Below, one piece after another: positions 10,027 to 20,600 of a stretch of DNA of 64,000 bases (positions are counted from its first letter, which is position 1; each line of letters opens with the position of its first letter). The notes under the pieces are model-generated. The model ran no database searches. It saw only the letters and a list, made by a program, of their open reading frames with translations, and was not told where the DNA came from. This stretch comes from Liopterus haemorrhoidalis (taxonomy: Eukaryota > Arthropoda > Insecta > Coleoptera > Dytiscidae): NCBI GenBank assembly GCA_963971575.1, contig OZ020616.1:25575120-25639119 (forward strand), read 5' to 3'. A program made the position numbers and the translations under genes.

Positions 10027-10126
10027 TTTGCAATACTTTCTTCCTTCACAAAGAAAAACTCAAAAATATTTGAAACAGTTTTCTTTGATTCACCACTGTT
10101 TACTGTTCAGGTTTATTCATGGGATT
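10027..10126 (-). other. Untranslated leader between primer site and Gag-Pol
   Basis: The leader is 100 bases long. In element sense it contains an ATG at 10118-10120 that opens a 6-codon frame ending at 10100-10102. A second short frame starts inside the primer site (ATG at 10134-10136) and ends at 10113-10115. Both close well before the Gag-Pol start. Splice sites and packaging signals could not be recognised. Confidence 0.7.
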
Positions 10127-10140
10127 CTGGGCCCATAACC
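10127..10140 (-). other. Primer binding site for an initiator tRNA-Met fragment
   Basis: The plus strand here reads ctgggcccataacc, identical to the anticodon stem-loop region of animal initiator tRNA-Met (anticodon CAU at 10134-10136). The minus strand is therefore complementary to an internal stretch of the tRNA, not to its CCA end. This is the arrangement of Drosophila copia, which primes from a cleaved 5' half of the tRNA. The site abuts the 5' LTR with no spacer. The exact junction may be one base off because the tRNA cut site is not known here. Confidence 0.9.
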
Positions 10141-10365
10141 TGTTAGCATGAGCGTAAATGCAACAGCGGAAATGTAAACAGAGTATATTTATTAATAAGT
10201 ATGCAAAAATATATAAACAACAATTACACATTGACAGTTCTTCAATACATATAAACAACGACTACTAGATATTACATTGAACAAATGTTTAATATCTATT
10301 GACATCAAAACCATGGAAACTGACAAGGTAGAGACAGCAGCTCGGAACAACGTATAGTCTCAACA
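10141..10365 (-). repeat. 5' LTR (right end of the element)
   Basis: This is the second 225-bp copy and the upstream LTR in element orientation, so it should carry the active promoter. It borders the primer binding site at 10127-10140. The single mismatch with the other LTR is at 10350. Confidence 0.97.
10183..10217 (-). promoter_or_regulatory. Putative TATA box and polyadenylation signal of the 5' LTR
   Basis: In element sense the text reads GTTTATATATTTTTGC (10203-10218) followed about 20 bases later by AATAAA (10188-10193). A TATA-like box upstream of an AATAAA is the expected order in a short LTR, which would leave only about 40 bases for R and U5. The region is AT-rich, so these words could be chance, and the start site is not determined. 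Confidence 0.4.
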
Positions 10366-10370
10366 CCTAC
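10366..10370. other. Target site duplication, right copy
   Basis: The bases cctac follow the right LTR directly and match 5726-5730. Removing the element and one copy restores gttttcctactacagtcc, a sequence found in intact form in other monomers such as near 22205. Confidence 0.95.
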
Positions 10371-13300
10371 TACAGTCCAAAATAAGGCCTTTAGGTAATT
10401 TTGGGGTGAGGATTAACAAAAAAATATTTAAAAAAATCAAGAGGCCTTAGTTTTTGAGTTATAGTCAATTTTAGGTACTATTTTCCGATATAGTCAATTT
10501 TAGGTACTTTTTTCCCGATTTACTCAAAAACAGTTGGCCAAAATCCAAAATGAACCTTATTTTTGTGATTTACGGCCCAATGTGTATCAATATTGAGAAA
10601 AATCCGAAATATTTTTTTTGTAAAAATTCGCGATTTCTTATCGAAGGGGTCCCCCTTACGATTTTTCGATTTTTTGCCATTTTGAAGGGTTTTGTTTAAT
10701 GATACATGCTTTTGTATAAGTTTGGTTATTAATGCCCATATTTTCTTCGACTAAAATGGACTTGAGGAACTCAAAAATTTAAACCAGATGTCCCTACCTT
10801 TTACCGTTATTGAGATATAATTTTTTGAAAAATTAAATTTTATTACAAAAATTTCAAAATTTTTCAAATTTTTTTTTTGCTTAAAATATGTTTTAAAATG
10901 TGTTTTACCATACTTCAGACCTTAAAACTTCAAAAATTCCAACCGCAGGTCCTTATCTCTTTTAGTTTTTGAAATACATGTTCATATTTTCTCTGTTAAT
11001 TTTTTTGAAAAAAAAAAGTTTTCCTAATACAGTCCAAAATATGGCCTTTAGGTAATTTTGGGGTGAGGATTAATAAAAAAATATTTAAAAAAATCAAGAG
11101 GCCTTAGTTTTTGAGTTATAGTCAATTTTAGGTACTATTTTCCGATATAGTCACTTTTAGGTACTTTTTTTCTGATTTATTCAATAACTGTTGGCCAAAA
11201 TCCAAAATGAACCTTATTTTTGTGATCTACGGCCCAATGTGTATCAATTTTGAGAAAAATCCGAAATATTTTTTTTTGTAAAAATTCGCGATTTCTTATC
11301 GAAGGGGTCCCCCTTACGATTTTTCGATATTTTGCCATTTTGAAGAGTTTTGTTTAATGATACATGCTTTTGTATAAGTTTGGTTATTAATGCCCATATT
11401 TTCTCCGACTAAAATGGACTTGAGGAACTCAAAAATTTAAACCAGATGTCCCTACCTTTTACCGTTATTGAGATATAATTTTTTGAAAAATTAAATTTTA
11501 TTACAAAAATTTCAAAATTTTTCAAATTTTTTTTTTGCTTAAAATATGTTTTAAAATGTGCCCTTACCATATTTCGGACCTAAAAACTTCAAAATTTCCA
11601 ACCGCAGGTCCCTATCTCTTTTAGTTTTTGAAATACATGTTCATATTTTCTCTGTTAATTTTTTTGAAAAAAAAAGTTTTCCTACTATAGTCCAAAATAT
11701 GGCCTTTAGGTAATTTTGGGGTGAGAATTAATAAAAAAATATTTAAAAAAATCAAGAGGCCTTAGTTTTTGAGTTATAGTCAATTTTAGGTACTATTTTC
11801 CGATATAGTCAATTTTAGGTAATTTTTTTCCGATTTACTCAAAATCAGTTGGCCAAAATCCAAAATGAACCTTATTTTTGTGATCTACGGCCCAATGTGT
11901 ATCAATTTTGAGAAAAATCCGAAATATTTTTTTTTGTAAAAATTTGCGATTTCTTGTCGAAGGGGTCCTTCTTACGATTTTTCGATTTTTTGCCATTTTT
12001 AAGGGTTTTGTTTAATGATACATGCTTTTGTATAAGTTTGGTTATTAAGGCCCATATTTTCTTCGACTAAAATGGACTTGAGGAACTCAAAAATTTAAAC
12101 CAGATGTCCCTACCTTTTACCGTTATTGAGATATAATTTTTTGAAAAATTAAATTTTATTACAAAAATTTCAAAATTTTTCAAATTTTTTTTTGCTTAAA
12201 ATATGTTTTAGAATGTGCTTTTACCATACTTCAGACCTTAAAACTTCAAAAATTTCAACCGCAGGTCCCTATCTCTTTTAGTTTTTGAAATACATGTTCA
12301 TATTTTCTGTTAATTTTTTTGAAAAAAAAAAAAGTTTTCCTAATACAGTCCAAAATATAGCCTTTAGGTAGTTTTGGGGTGAGGATTAATAAAAAAATAT
12401 TTAAAAAAATCAAGAGGCCTTAGTTTTTGAGTTATAGTCAATTTTAGGTACTATTTTCCGATATAGTCACTTTTAGGTACTTTTTTTCTGATTTATTCAA
12501 AAACTGTTGGCCCAAATCCAAAATGAACCTTATTTTTGTGATCTACGGCCCAATGTGTATCAATTTTGAGAAAAATCCGAAATATTTTTTTTGTAAAAAT
12601 TCGCGATTTCTTATCGGAGGGGTCCCACTTACGATTTTTCGATTTTTTGCCATTTTTAAGGGTTTTGTTTAATGATACATGCTTTTGTATAAGTTTGGTT
12701 ATTAAGGCCCATATTTTCTTCGACTAAAATGGACTTGAGGAACTCAAAAATTTAAACCAGATGTCCCTACCTTTTACCGTTATTGAGATATAATTTTTTG
12801 AAAAATTAAATTTTATTACAAAAATTTCAAAATTTTTAAAATTTTTTTTTGGTTAAAATATGTTTTAAAATGTGTTTTACCATACTTCAAACCTTAAAAC
12901 TTCAAAAATTCCAACCGCAGGTCCCTATCTCTTTTAGTTTTTGAAATACATGTTCATATTTTCTCTGTTCATTTTTTTGAAAAAAAAAAGTTTTCCTAAT
13001 ACTGTCCAAAATATGGCCTTAAGGTAATTTTGAGGTGAGGATTAATAAAAAAATATTTAAAAAAATCAAGAGGCCTTAGTTTTTGAGTTATAGTCAATTT
13101 TAGGTACTATTTTCCGATATAGTCAATTTTAGGTACTTTTTTTCCGATTTACTCAAAAACAGTGGGCCAAAATCCAAAATGAACCTTATTTTTGTGATCT
13201 ACGGCCCAATGTGTATCAATTTTGAGAAAAATCCGAAATATTTTTTTTTGTAAAAATTCGCGATTTCTTATCGAAGGGGTCCTTCTTACGATTTTTCGAT

Positions 13301-16300
13301 TTTTTGCCATTTTTAAGGGTTTTGTTTAATGATTCATGCTTTTGTATAAGTTTGGTTATTAAGGCCCATATTTTCTTCGACTAAAATGGACTTTAGGAAC
13401 TCAAAAATTTAAACCAGATGTCCCTACCTTTTACCGTTATTGAGATATAATTTTTTGAAAAATTAAATTTTATTACAAAAATTTCAAAATTTTTCAAATT
13501 TTTTTTTTGCTTAAAATATGTTTTAGAATGTGCTTTTACCATACTTCAGACCTTAAAACTTCAAAATTTCCAACCGCAGGTCCCTATCTCTTTTAGTTTT
13601 TGAAATACATGTTCATATTTTCTGTTAATTTTTTTGAAAAAAAAAAGTTTTCCTAATACAGTCCAAAATATGGCCTTTAGGTAATTTTGGGGTGAGGATT
13701 AATAAAAAAATATTTAAAAAAATCAAGAGGCCTTAGTTTTTGAGTTATAGTCAATTTTAGGTACTATTTTCCGATATAGTCAATTTTAGGTAATTTTTTT
13801 CCGATTTACTCAAAAACAGTTTGCCAAAATCCAAAATGAACCTTATTTTTGTGATCTAGGGCCCAATGTGTATCAATTTTGAGAAAAATCCGAAATATTT
13901 TATTTTGTAAAAATTCGTGATTTCTTATCGAAGGGGTCCCTCTTACGATTTTTCGACTTTTTGCCATTTTTAAGGGTTTTGTTTAATGATACATGCTTTT
14001 GTATAAGTTTGGTTATTAAGGCCCATATTTTCTTCGACTAAAATGGACTTGAGGAACTCAAAAATTTAAACCAGATGTCCCTACCTTTTACCGTTATTGA
14101 GATATAATTTTTTGAAAAATTAAATTTTATTACAAAAATTTCAAAATTTTTCAAATTTTTTTTTTGCTTAAAATATGTTTTAAAATGTGTTTTACCATAC
14201 TTCAAACCTTAAAACTTCAAAAATTCCAACCGCAGGTCCCTATCTCTTTTAGTTTTTGAAATACATGTTCATATTTTCTCTGTTCATTTTTTTGAAAAAA
14301 AAAAGTTTTCCTAATACAGTCCAAAATATGGCCTTAAGGTAATTTTGAGGTGAGGATTAATAAAAAAATATTTAAAAAAATCAAGAGGCCTTAGTTTTTG
14401 AGTTATAGTCAATTTTAGGTACTATTTTCCGATATAGTCACTTTTAGGTACTTTTTTTCTGATTTATTCAAAAACTGTTGGCCAAAATCCAAAATGAACC
14501 TTATTTTTGTGATCTACGGCCCAATGTGTATCAATTTTGAGAAAAATCCGAAATATTTTTTTTGTAAAAATTCGCGATTTCTTTTCGGAGGGGTCCCACT
14601 TACGATTTTTCGATTTTTTGCCATTTTTAAGGGTTTTGTTTAATGATACATGCTTTTGTATAAGTTTGGTTATTAAGGCCCATATTTTCTTCGACTAAAA
14701 TGGACTTGAGGAACTCAAAAATTTAAACCAGATGTCCCTACCTTTTACCGTTATTGAGATATAATTTTTTGAAAAATTAAATTTTATTACAAAAATTTCA
14801 AAATTTTTCAAATTTTTTTTTGCTTAAAATATGTTTTAAAATGTGCTTTTACCATACTTCAGACCTTAAAACTTCAAAAATTCCAACCGCAGGTCTCTAT
14901 CTCTTTTAGTTTTTGAAATACATGTTCATATTTTCTCTGTTCATTTTTTTGAAAAAAAAAAAGTTTTCTTAATACCGTCCAAAATATGGCCTTTAGGTAA
15001 TTTTGGGGTGAGGATTTATAAAAAAATATTTAAAAAAATCAAGAGGCCTTAGTTTTTGAGTTATAGTCAATTTTAGGTACTATTTTCCGATATAGTCAAT
15101 TTTAGGTACTTTTTTTCCGATTTACTCAAAAACAGTGGGCCAAAATCCAAAATGAACCTTATTTTTGTGATCTACGGCCCAATGTGTATCAATTTTGAGA
15201 AAAATCCGAAATATTTTTTTTTGTAAAAATTCGCGATTTCTTATCGAAGGGGTCCTTCTTACGATTTTTCGATTTTTTGCCATTTTTAAGGGTTTTGTTT
15301 AATGATACATGCTTTTGTATAAGTTTGGTTATTAAGGCCCATATTTTCTTCGACTAAAATGGACTTGAGGAACTCAAAAATTTAAACCAGATGTCCCTAC
15401 CTTTTACCGTTATTGAGATATAATTTTTTGAAAAATTAAATTTTATTACAAAAATTTCAAAATTTTTCAAATTTTTTTTTTGCTTAAAATATGTTTTAGA
15501 ATGTGCTTTTACCATACTTCAGACCTTAAAACTTCAAAAATTTCAACCGCAGGTCCCTATCTCTTTTAGTTTTTGAAATACATGTTCATATTTTCTCTGT
15601 TAATTTTTTTGAAAAAAAAAAGTTTTCTTTATACAGTCCAAAATATGGCCTTTAGGTAATTTTGGGGTGAGGATTAATAAAAAAATATTTAAAAAAATCA
15701 AGAGTCCTTAGTTTTTGAGTTATAGTCAATTTTAAGTACTATTTTCCGATATAGTCAATTTTAGGTAATTTTTTTCCGATTTACTCAAAAACAGTTGGCC
15801 AAAATCCAAAATGAACCTTATTTTTGTGATCTACGGCCCAATGTGTATCAATTTTGAGAAAAATCCGAAATATTTTTTTTTGTAAAAATTCGCGATTTCT
15901 TATCGAAGGGGTCCCTCTTACGATTTTTCGACTTTTTGCCATTTTTAAGGGTTTTGTTTAATGATACATGCTTTTGTATAAGTTTGGTTATTAATGCCCA
16001 TATTTTCTTCGACTAAAATGGACTTGAGGAACTCAAAAATTTAAACCAGATGTCCCTACCTTTTACCGTTATTGAGATATAATTTTTTGAAAAATTAAAT
16101 TTTATTACAAAAATTTCAAAATTTTTCAAATTTTTTTTTTGCTTAAAATATGTTTTAAAATGTGTTTTACCATACTTCAGATCTTAAAACTTCAAAAATT
16201 CCAACCGCAGGTCCTTATCTCTTTTAGTTTTTGAAATACATGTTCATATTTTCTCTGTTAATTTTTTTGAAAAAAAAAAGTTTTCCTAATACAGTCCAAA

Positions 16301-17638
16301 ATATGGCCTTTAGGTAATTTTGGGGTGAGGATTAATAAAAAAATATTTTAAAAAATCAAGAGGCCTTAGTTTTTGAGTTATAGTCAATTTTAGGTACTAT
16401 TTTCCGATATAGTCACTTTTAGGTAATTTTTTTCTGATTTATTCAAAAACTGTTGGCCAAGATCCAAAATGAACCTTATTTTTGTGATCTACGGCCCAAT
16501 GTGTATCAATTTTGAGAAAAATCCGAAATATTTTTTTTTGTAAAAATTCGCGATTTCTTATAGAAGGGGTCCCCCTTACGATTTTTCGATATTTTGCCAT
16601 TTTGAAGAGTTTTGTTTAATGATACATGCTTTTGTATAAGTTTGGTTATTAATGCCCATATTTTCTCCGACTAAAATGGACTTGAGGAACTCAAAAATTT
16701 AAACCAGATGTCCCTACCTTTTACCGTTATTGAGATATAATTTTTTGAAAAATTAAATTTTATTACAAAAATTTCAAAATTTTTCAAATTTTTTTTTTGC
16801 TTAAAATATGTTTTAAAATGTGCCCTTACCATATTTCGGACCTAAAAACTTCAAAATTTCCAACCGCAGGTCCCTATCTCTTTTAGTTTTTGAAATACAT
16901 GTTCATATTTTCTCTGTTAATTTTTTTGAAAAAAAAAAGTTTTCCTACTATAGTCCAAAATATGGCCTTTAGGTAATTTTGGGGTGAGGATTAATAAAAA
17001 AATATTTAAAAAATTCAAGAGGCCTTAGTTTTTGAGTTATAGTCAATTTTAAGTACTATTTTCCGATATAGTCAATTTTAGGTAATTTTTTTCCGATTTA
17101 CTCAAAATCAGTTGGCCAAAATCCAAAATGAACCTTATTTTTGTGATCTACGGCCCAATGTGTATCAATTTTTAGAAAAATCCGAAATATTTTTTTTTGT
17201 AAAAATTCGCGATTTCTTATCGAAGGGGTCCCTCTTACGATTTTTCGACTTTTTGCCATTTTTAAGGGTTTTGTTTAATGATACATGCTTTTGTATAAGT
17301 TTGGTTATTAAGGCCCATATTTTCTTCGACTAAAATGGACTTGAGGAACTCAAAAATTTAAACCAGATGTCCCTACTTTTTACCGATATTGAGATATAAT
17401 TTTTTGAAAAATTAAATTTTATTCCAAATGTTCAAAATTTTTCAAATTTTTTTTTTGCTTAAAATATGTTTTAAAATGTGCTTTAACCATACTTCAGACC
17501 TTAAAACTTCAAAAATTCCAACCGCAGGTCCCTATCTCTTTTAGTTTTTGAAATACATGTTCATATTTTCTCTGTTAATTTTTTTGAAAAAAAAAAGTTT
17601 TCCTAATACAGTCCAAAATATGGCCTTTAGGTAATTTT
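10366..17638. repeat. Satellite array, middle block (short local repeats)
   Basis: Monomer starts lie at about 10403, 11060, 11718, 12376, 13032, 13689, 14347, 15005, 15664, 16322 and 16981. Monomers 12376-14346 and 14347-16321 are two copies of a three-monomer unit: both first members carry ggaggggtcccactt and both second members carry cagtgggcc with gtccttctt. The pair at 11060 and 11718 resembles those at 4444/5104 and 16322/16981, with tactatagtcc at the join followed by caaaatcagttgg. The monomer at 10403 shares gattaacaaaa with the T type of the right block. No gene or other element is seen. Confidence 0.95.
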
Positions 17639-20600
17639 GGGGTGAGGATTAATAAAAAAATATTTAAAAAAATCAAGAGGCCTTAGTTTTTGAGTTATAG
17701 TCAATTTTAGGTACTATTTTCCGATATAGTCAATTTTAGGTACTTTTTTTCCGATTTACTCAAAACCAGTTGGCTAAAATGCAAAATGAACCTTATTTTT
17801 GTGATCTACGGCCCAATGTGTATCAATTTTGAGAAAAATCCGAAATATTTTTTTTTGTAAAAATTCGCGATTTCTTATCGAAGGGGTCCCCCTTACGATT
17901 TTTCGATATTTTGCCATTTTGAAGAGTTTTGTTTAATGATACATGCTTTTGTATAAGTTTGGTTATTAATGCCCATATTTTCTCCGACTAAAATGGACTT
18001 GAGGAACTCAAAAATTTAAACCAGATGTCCCTACCTTTTACCGTTATTGAGATATAATTTTTTGAAAAATTAAATTTTATTACAAAAATTTCAAAATTTT
18101 TCAAATTTTTTTTTTGCTTAAAATATGTTTTAAAATGTGCCCTTACCATATTTCGGACCTAAAAACTTCAAAATTTCCAACCGCAGGTCCCTATCTCTTT
18201 TAGTTTTTGAAATACATGTTCATATTTTCTCTGTTAATTTTTTTGAAAAAAAAAAGTTTTCCTTATACAGTCCAAAATATAGCCTTTAGGTAATTTTGGG
18301 TGAGGATTAATAAAAAAATATTTAAAAAAATCAAGAGGCCTTAGTTTTTGAGTTATAGTCAATTTTAGGTACTATTTTCCGATATAGTCAATTTTAGGTA
18401 ATTTTTTTCCGATTTACTCAAAAACAGTTGGCCAAAATCCAAAATGAACCTTATTTTTGTGATCTACGGCTCAATGTGTATCAATTTTGAGAAAAATCCG
18501 AAATATTTTTTTTTGTAAAAATTCGCGATTTCTTATCGAAGGGGTCCCTCTTACGATTTTTCGACTTTTTGCCATTTTTAAGGGTTTTGTTTAATGATAC
18601 ATGCTTTTGTAGAAGTTTGGTTATTAAGGCCCATATTTTCTTCGACTAAAATGGACTTGAGGAACTCAAAAATTTAAACCAGATGTCCCTACTTTTTACC
18701 GTTATTGAGATATAATTTTTTGAAAAATTAAATTTTATTCCAAATGTTCAAAATTTTTCAAATTTTTTTTTTGCTTAAAATATGTTTTAAAATGTGCCCT
18801 TACCATATTTCGGACCTAAAAACTTCAAAATTTCCAACCGCAGGTCCCTATCTCTTTTAGTTTTTGAAATACATGTTCATATTTTCTCTGTTAATTTTTT
18901 TGAAAAAAAAAAGTTTTCCTAATACAGTCCAAAATATGGCCTTTAGGTAATTTTGGGGTGATGATTAATAAAAAAATATTTAAAAAAATCAAGAGGCCTT
19001 AGTTTTTGAGTTATAGTCAATTTTAGGTACTATTTTCCGATATAGTCATGTTTAGGTAATTTTTTTCCGATTTACTCAAAAACAGTTGGCCAAAATCCAA
19101 AATGAACCTTATTTTTGTGATCTACGGCCCAATGTGTATCAATTTTGAGAAAAATCCGAAATATTTTTTTTTGTAAAAATTCGCGATTTCTTATCGAAGG
19201 GGTCCCCGTTACGATTTTTCGATTTTTTGCCATTTTTAAGGGTTTTGTTTAATGATACATGCTTTTGTATAAGTTTGGTTATTAAGGCCCATATTTTCTT
19301 CGACTAAAATGGACTTGAGGAACTCAAAAATTTAAACCAGATGTCCCTACCTTTTACCGTTATTGAGATATAATTTTTTGAAAAATTAAATTTTATTACA
19401 AAAATTTCAAAATTTTTCAAATTTTTTTTTTGCTTAAAATATGTTTTAAAATGTGCCCTTACCATATTTCGGACCTAAAAACTTCAAAAATTCCAACCGC
19501 AGGTCCCTATCTCTTTTAGTTTTTGAAATACATGTTCATATTTTCTCTGTTAATCTTTTTGAAAAAAAAAAGTTTTCCTAATACAGTCCAAAATATGGCC
19601 TTCAGGTAATTTTGGGGTGAGGATTAATAAAAAAATATTTAAAAAAATCAAGAGGCCTTAGTTTTTGAGTTATAGTCAATTTTAGGTACTATTTTCCGAT
19701 ATAGTCAATTTTAGGTACTTTTTTTCCGATTTACTCAAAACCAGTTGGCTAAAATGCAAAATGAACCTTATTTTTGTGATCTACGGCCCAATGTGTATCA
19801 ATTTTAAAAAAATCCGAAATTGTTTTTTTTTGTAAAAATTCGCGATTTCTTATCGAAGGGGTCCCCCTTACGATTTTTCGATATTTTGCCATTTTGAAGA
19901 GTTTTGTTTAATGATACATGCTTTTGTATAAGTTTGGTTATTAATGCCCATATTTTCTCCGACTAAAATGGACTTGAGGAACTCAAAAATTTAAACCAGA
20001 TGTCCCTACCTTTTACCGTTATTGAGATATAATTTTTTGAAAAATTAAATTTTATTCCAAATGTTCAAAATTTTTCAAATTTTTTTTTTGCTTAAAATAT
20101 GTTTTAAAATGTGCCCTTACCATATTTCGGACCTAAAAACTTCAAAATTTCCAACCGCAGGTCCCTATCTCTTTTAGTTTTTGAAATACATGTTCATATT
20201 TTCTCTGTTAATTTTTTTGAAAAAAAAAAGTTTTCCTTATACAGTCCAAAATATAGCCTTTAGGTAATTTTGGGTGAGGATTAATAAAAAAATATTTAAA
20301 AAAATCAAGAGGCCTTAGTTTTTGAGTTATAGTCAATTTTAGGTACTATTTTCCGATATAGTCAATTTTAGGTAATTTTTTTCCGATTTACTCAAAAACA
20401 GTTGGCCAAAATCCAAAATGAACCTTATTTTTGTGATCTACGGCTCAATGTGTATCAATTTTGAGAAAAATCCGAAATATTTTTTTTTGTAAAAATTCGC
20501 GATTTCTTATCGAAGGGGTCCCTCTTACGATTTTTCGACTTTTTGCCATTTTTAAGGGTTTTGTTTAATGATACATGCTTTTGTAGAAGTTTGGTTATTA

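Larger units (their letters stand above)
5731..10365 (-). mobile_element. Full-length Ty1/copia LTR retrotransposon
   Basis: The element is 4635 bp. It has two 225-bp LTRs (TGTT...AACA ends), a tRNA primer binding site touching the 5' LTR, a purine tract touching the 3' LTR, and one uninterrupted Gag-Pol frame with integrase before reverse transcriptase, the order that defines Ty1/copia. It is flanked by a perfect 5-bp duplication, cctac. The LTRs differ at a single position (g at 5940, a at 10350), so insertion is recent. All parts needed for autonomous copying seem present, and no env-like frame is seen. The copia-like layout (single frame, half-tRNA primer, short LTRs) resembles Drosophila copia, which is somewhat larger. 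Its base composition is clearly less AT-rich than the surrounding satellite. I cannot assign a named family. Confidence 0.98.
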
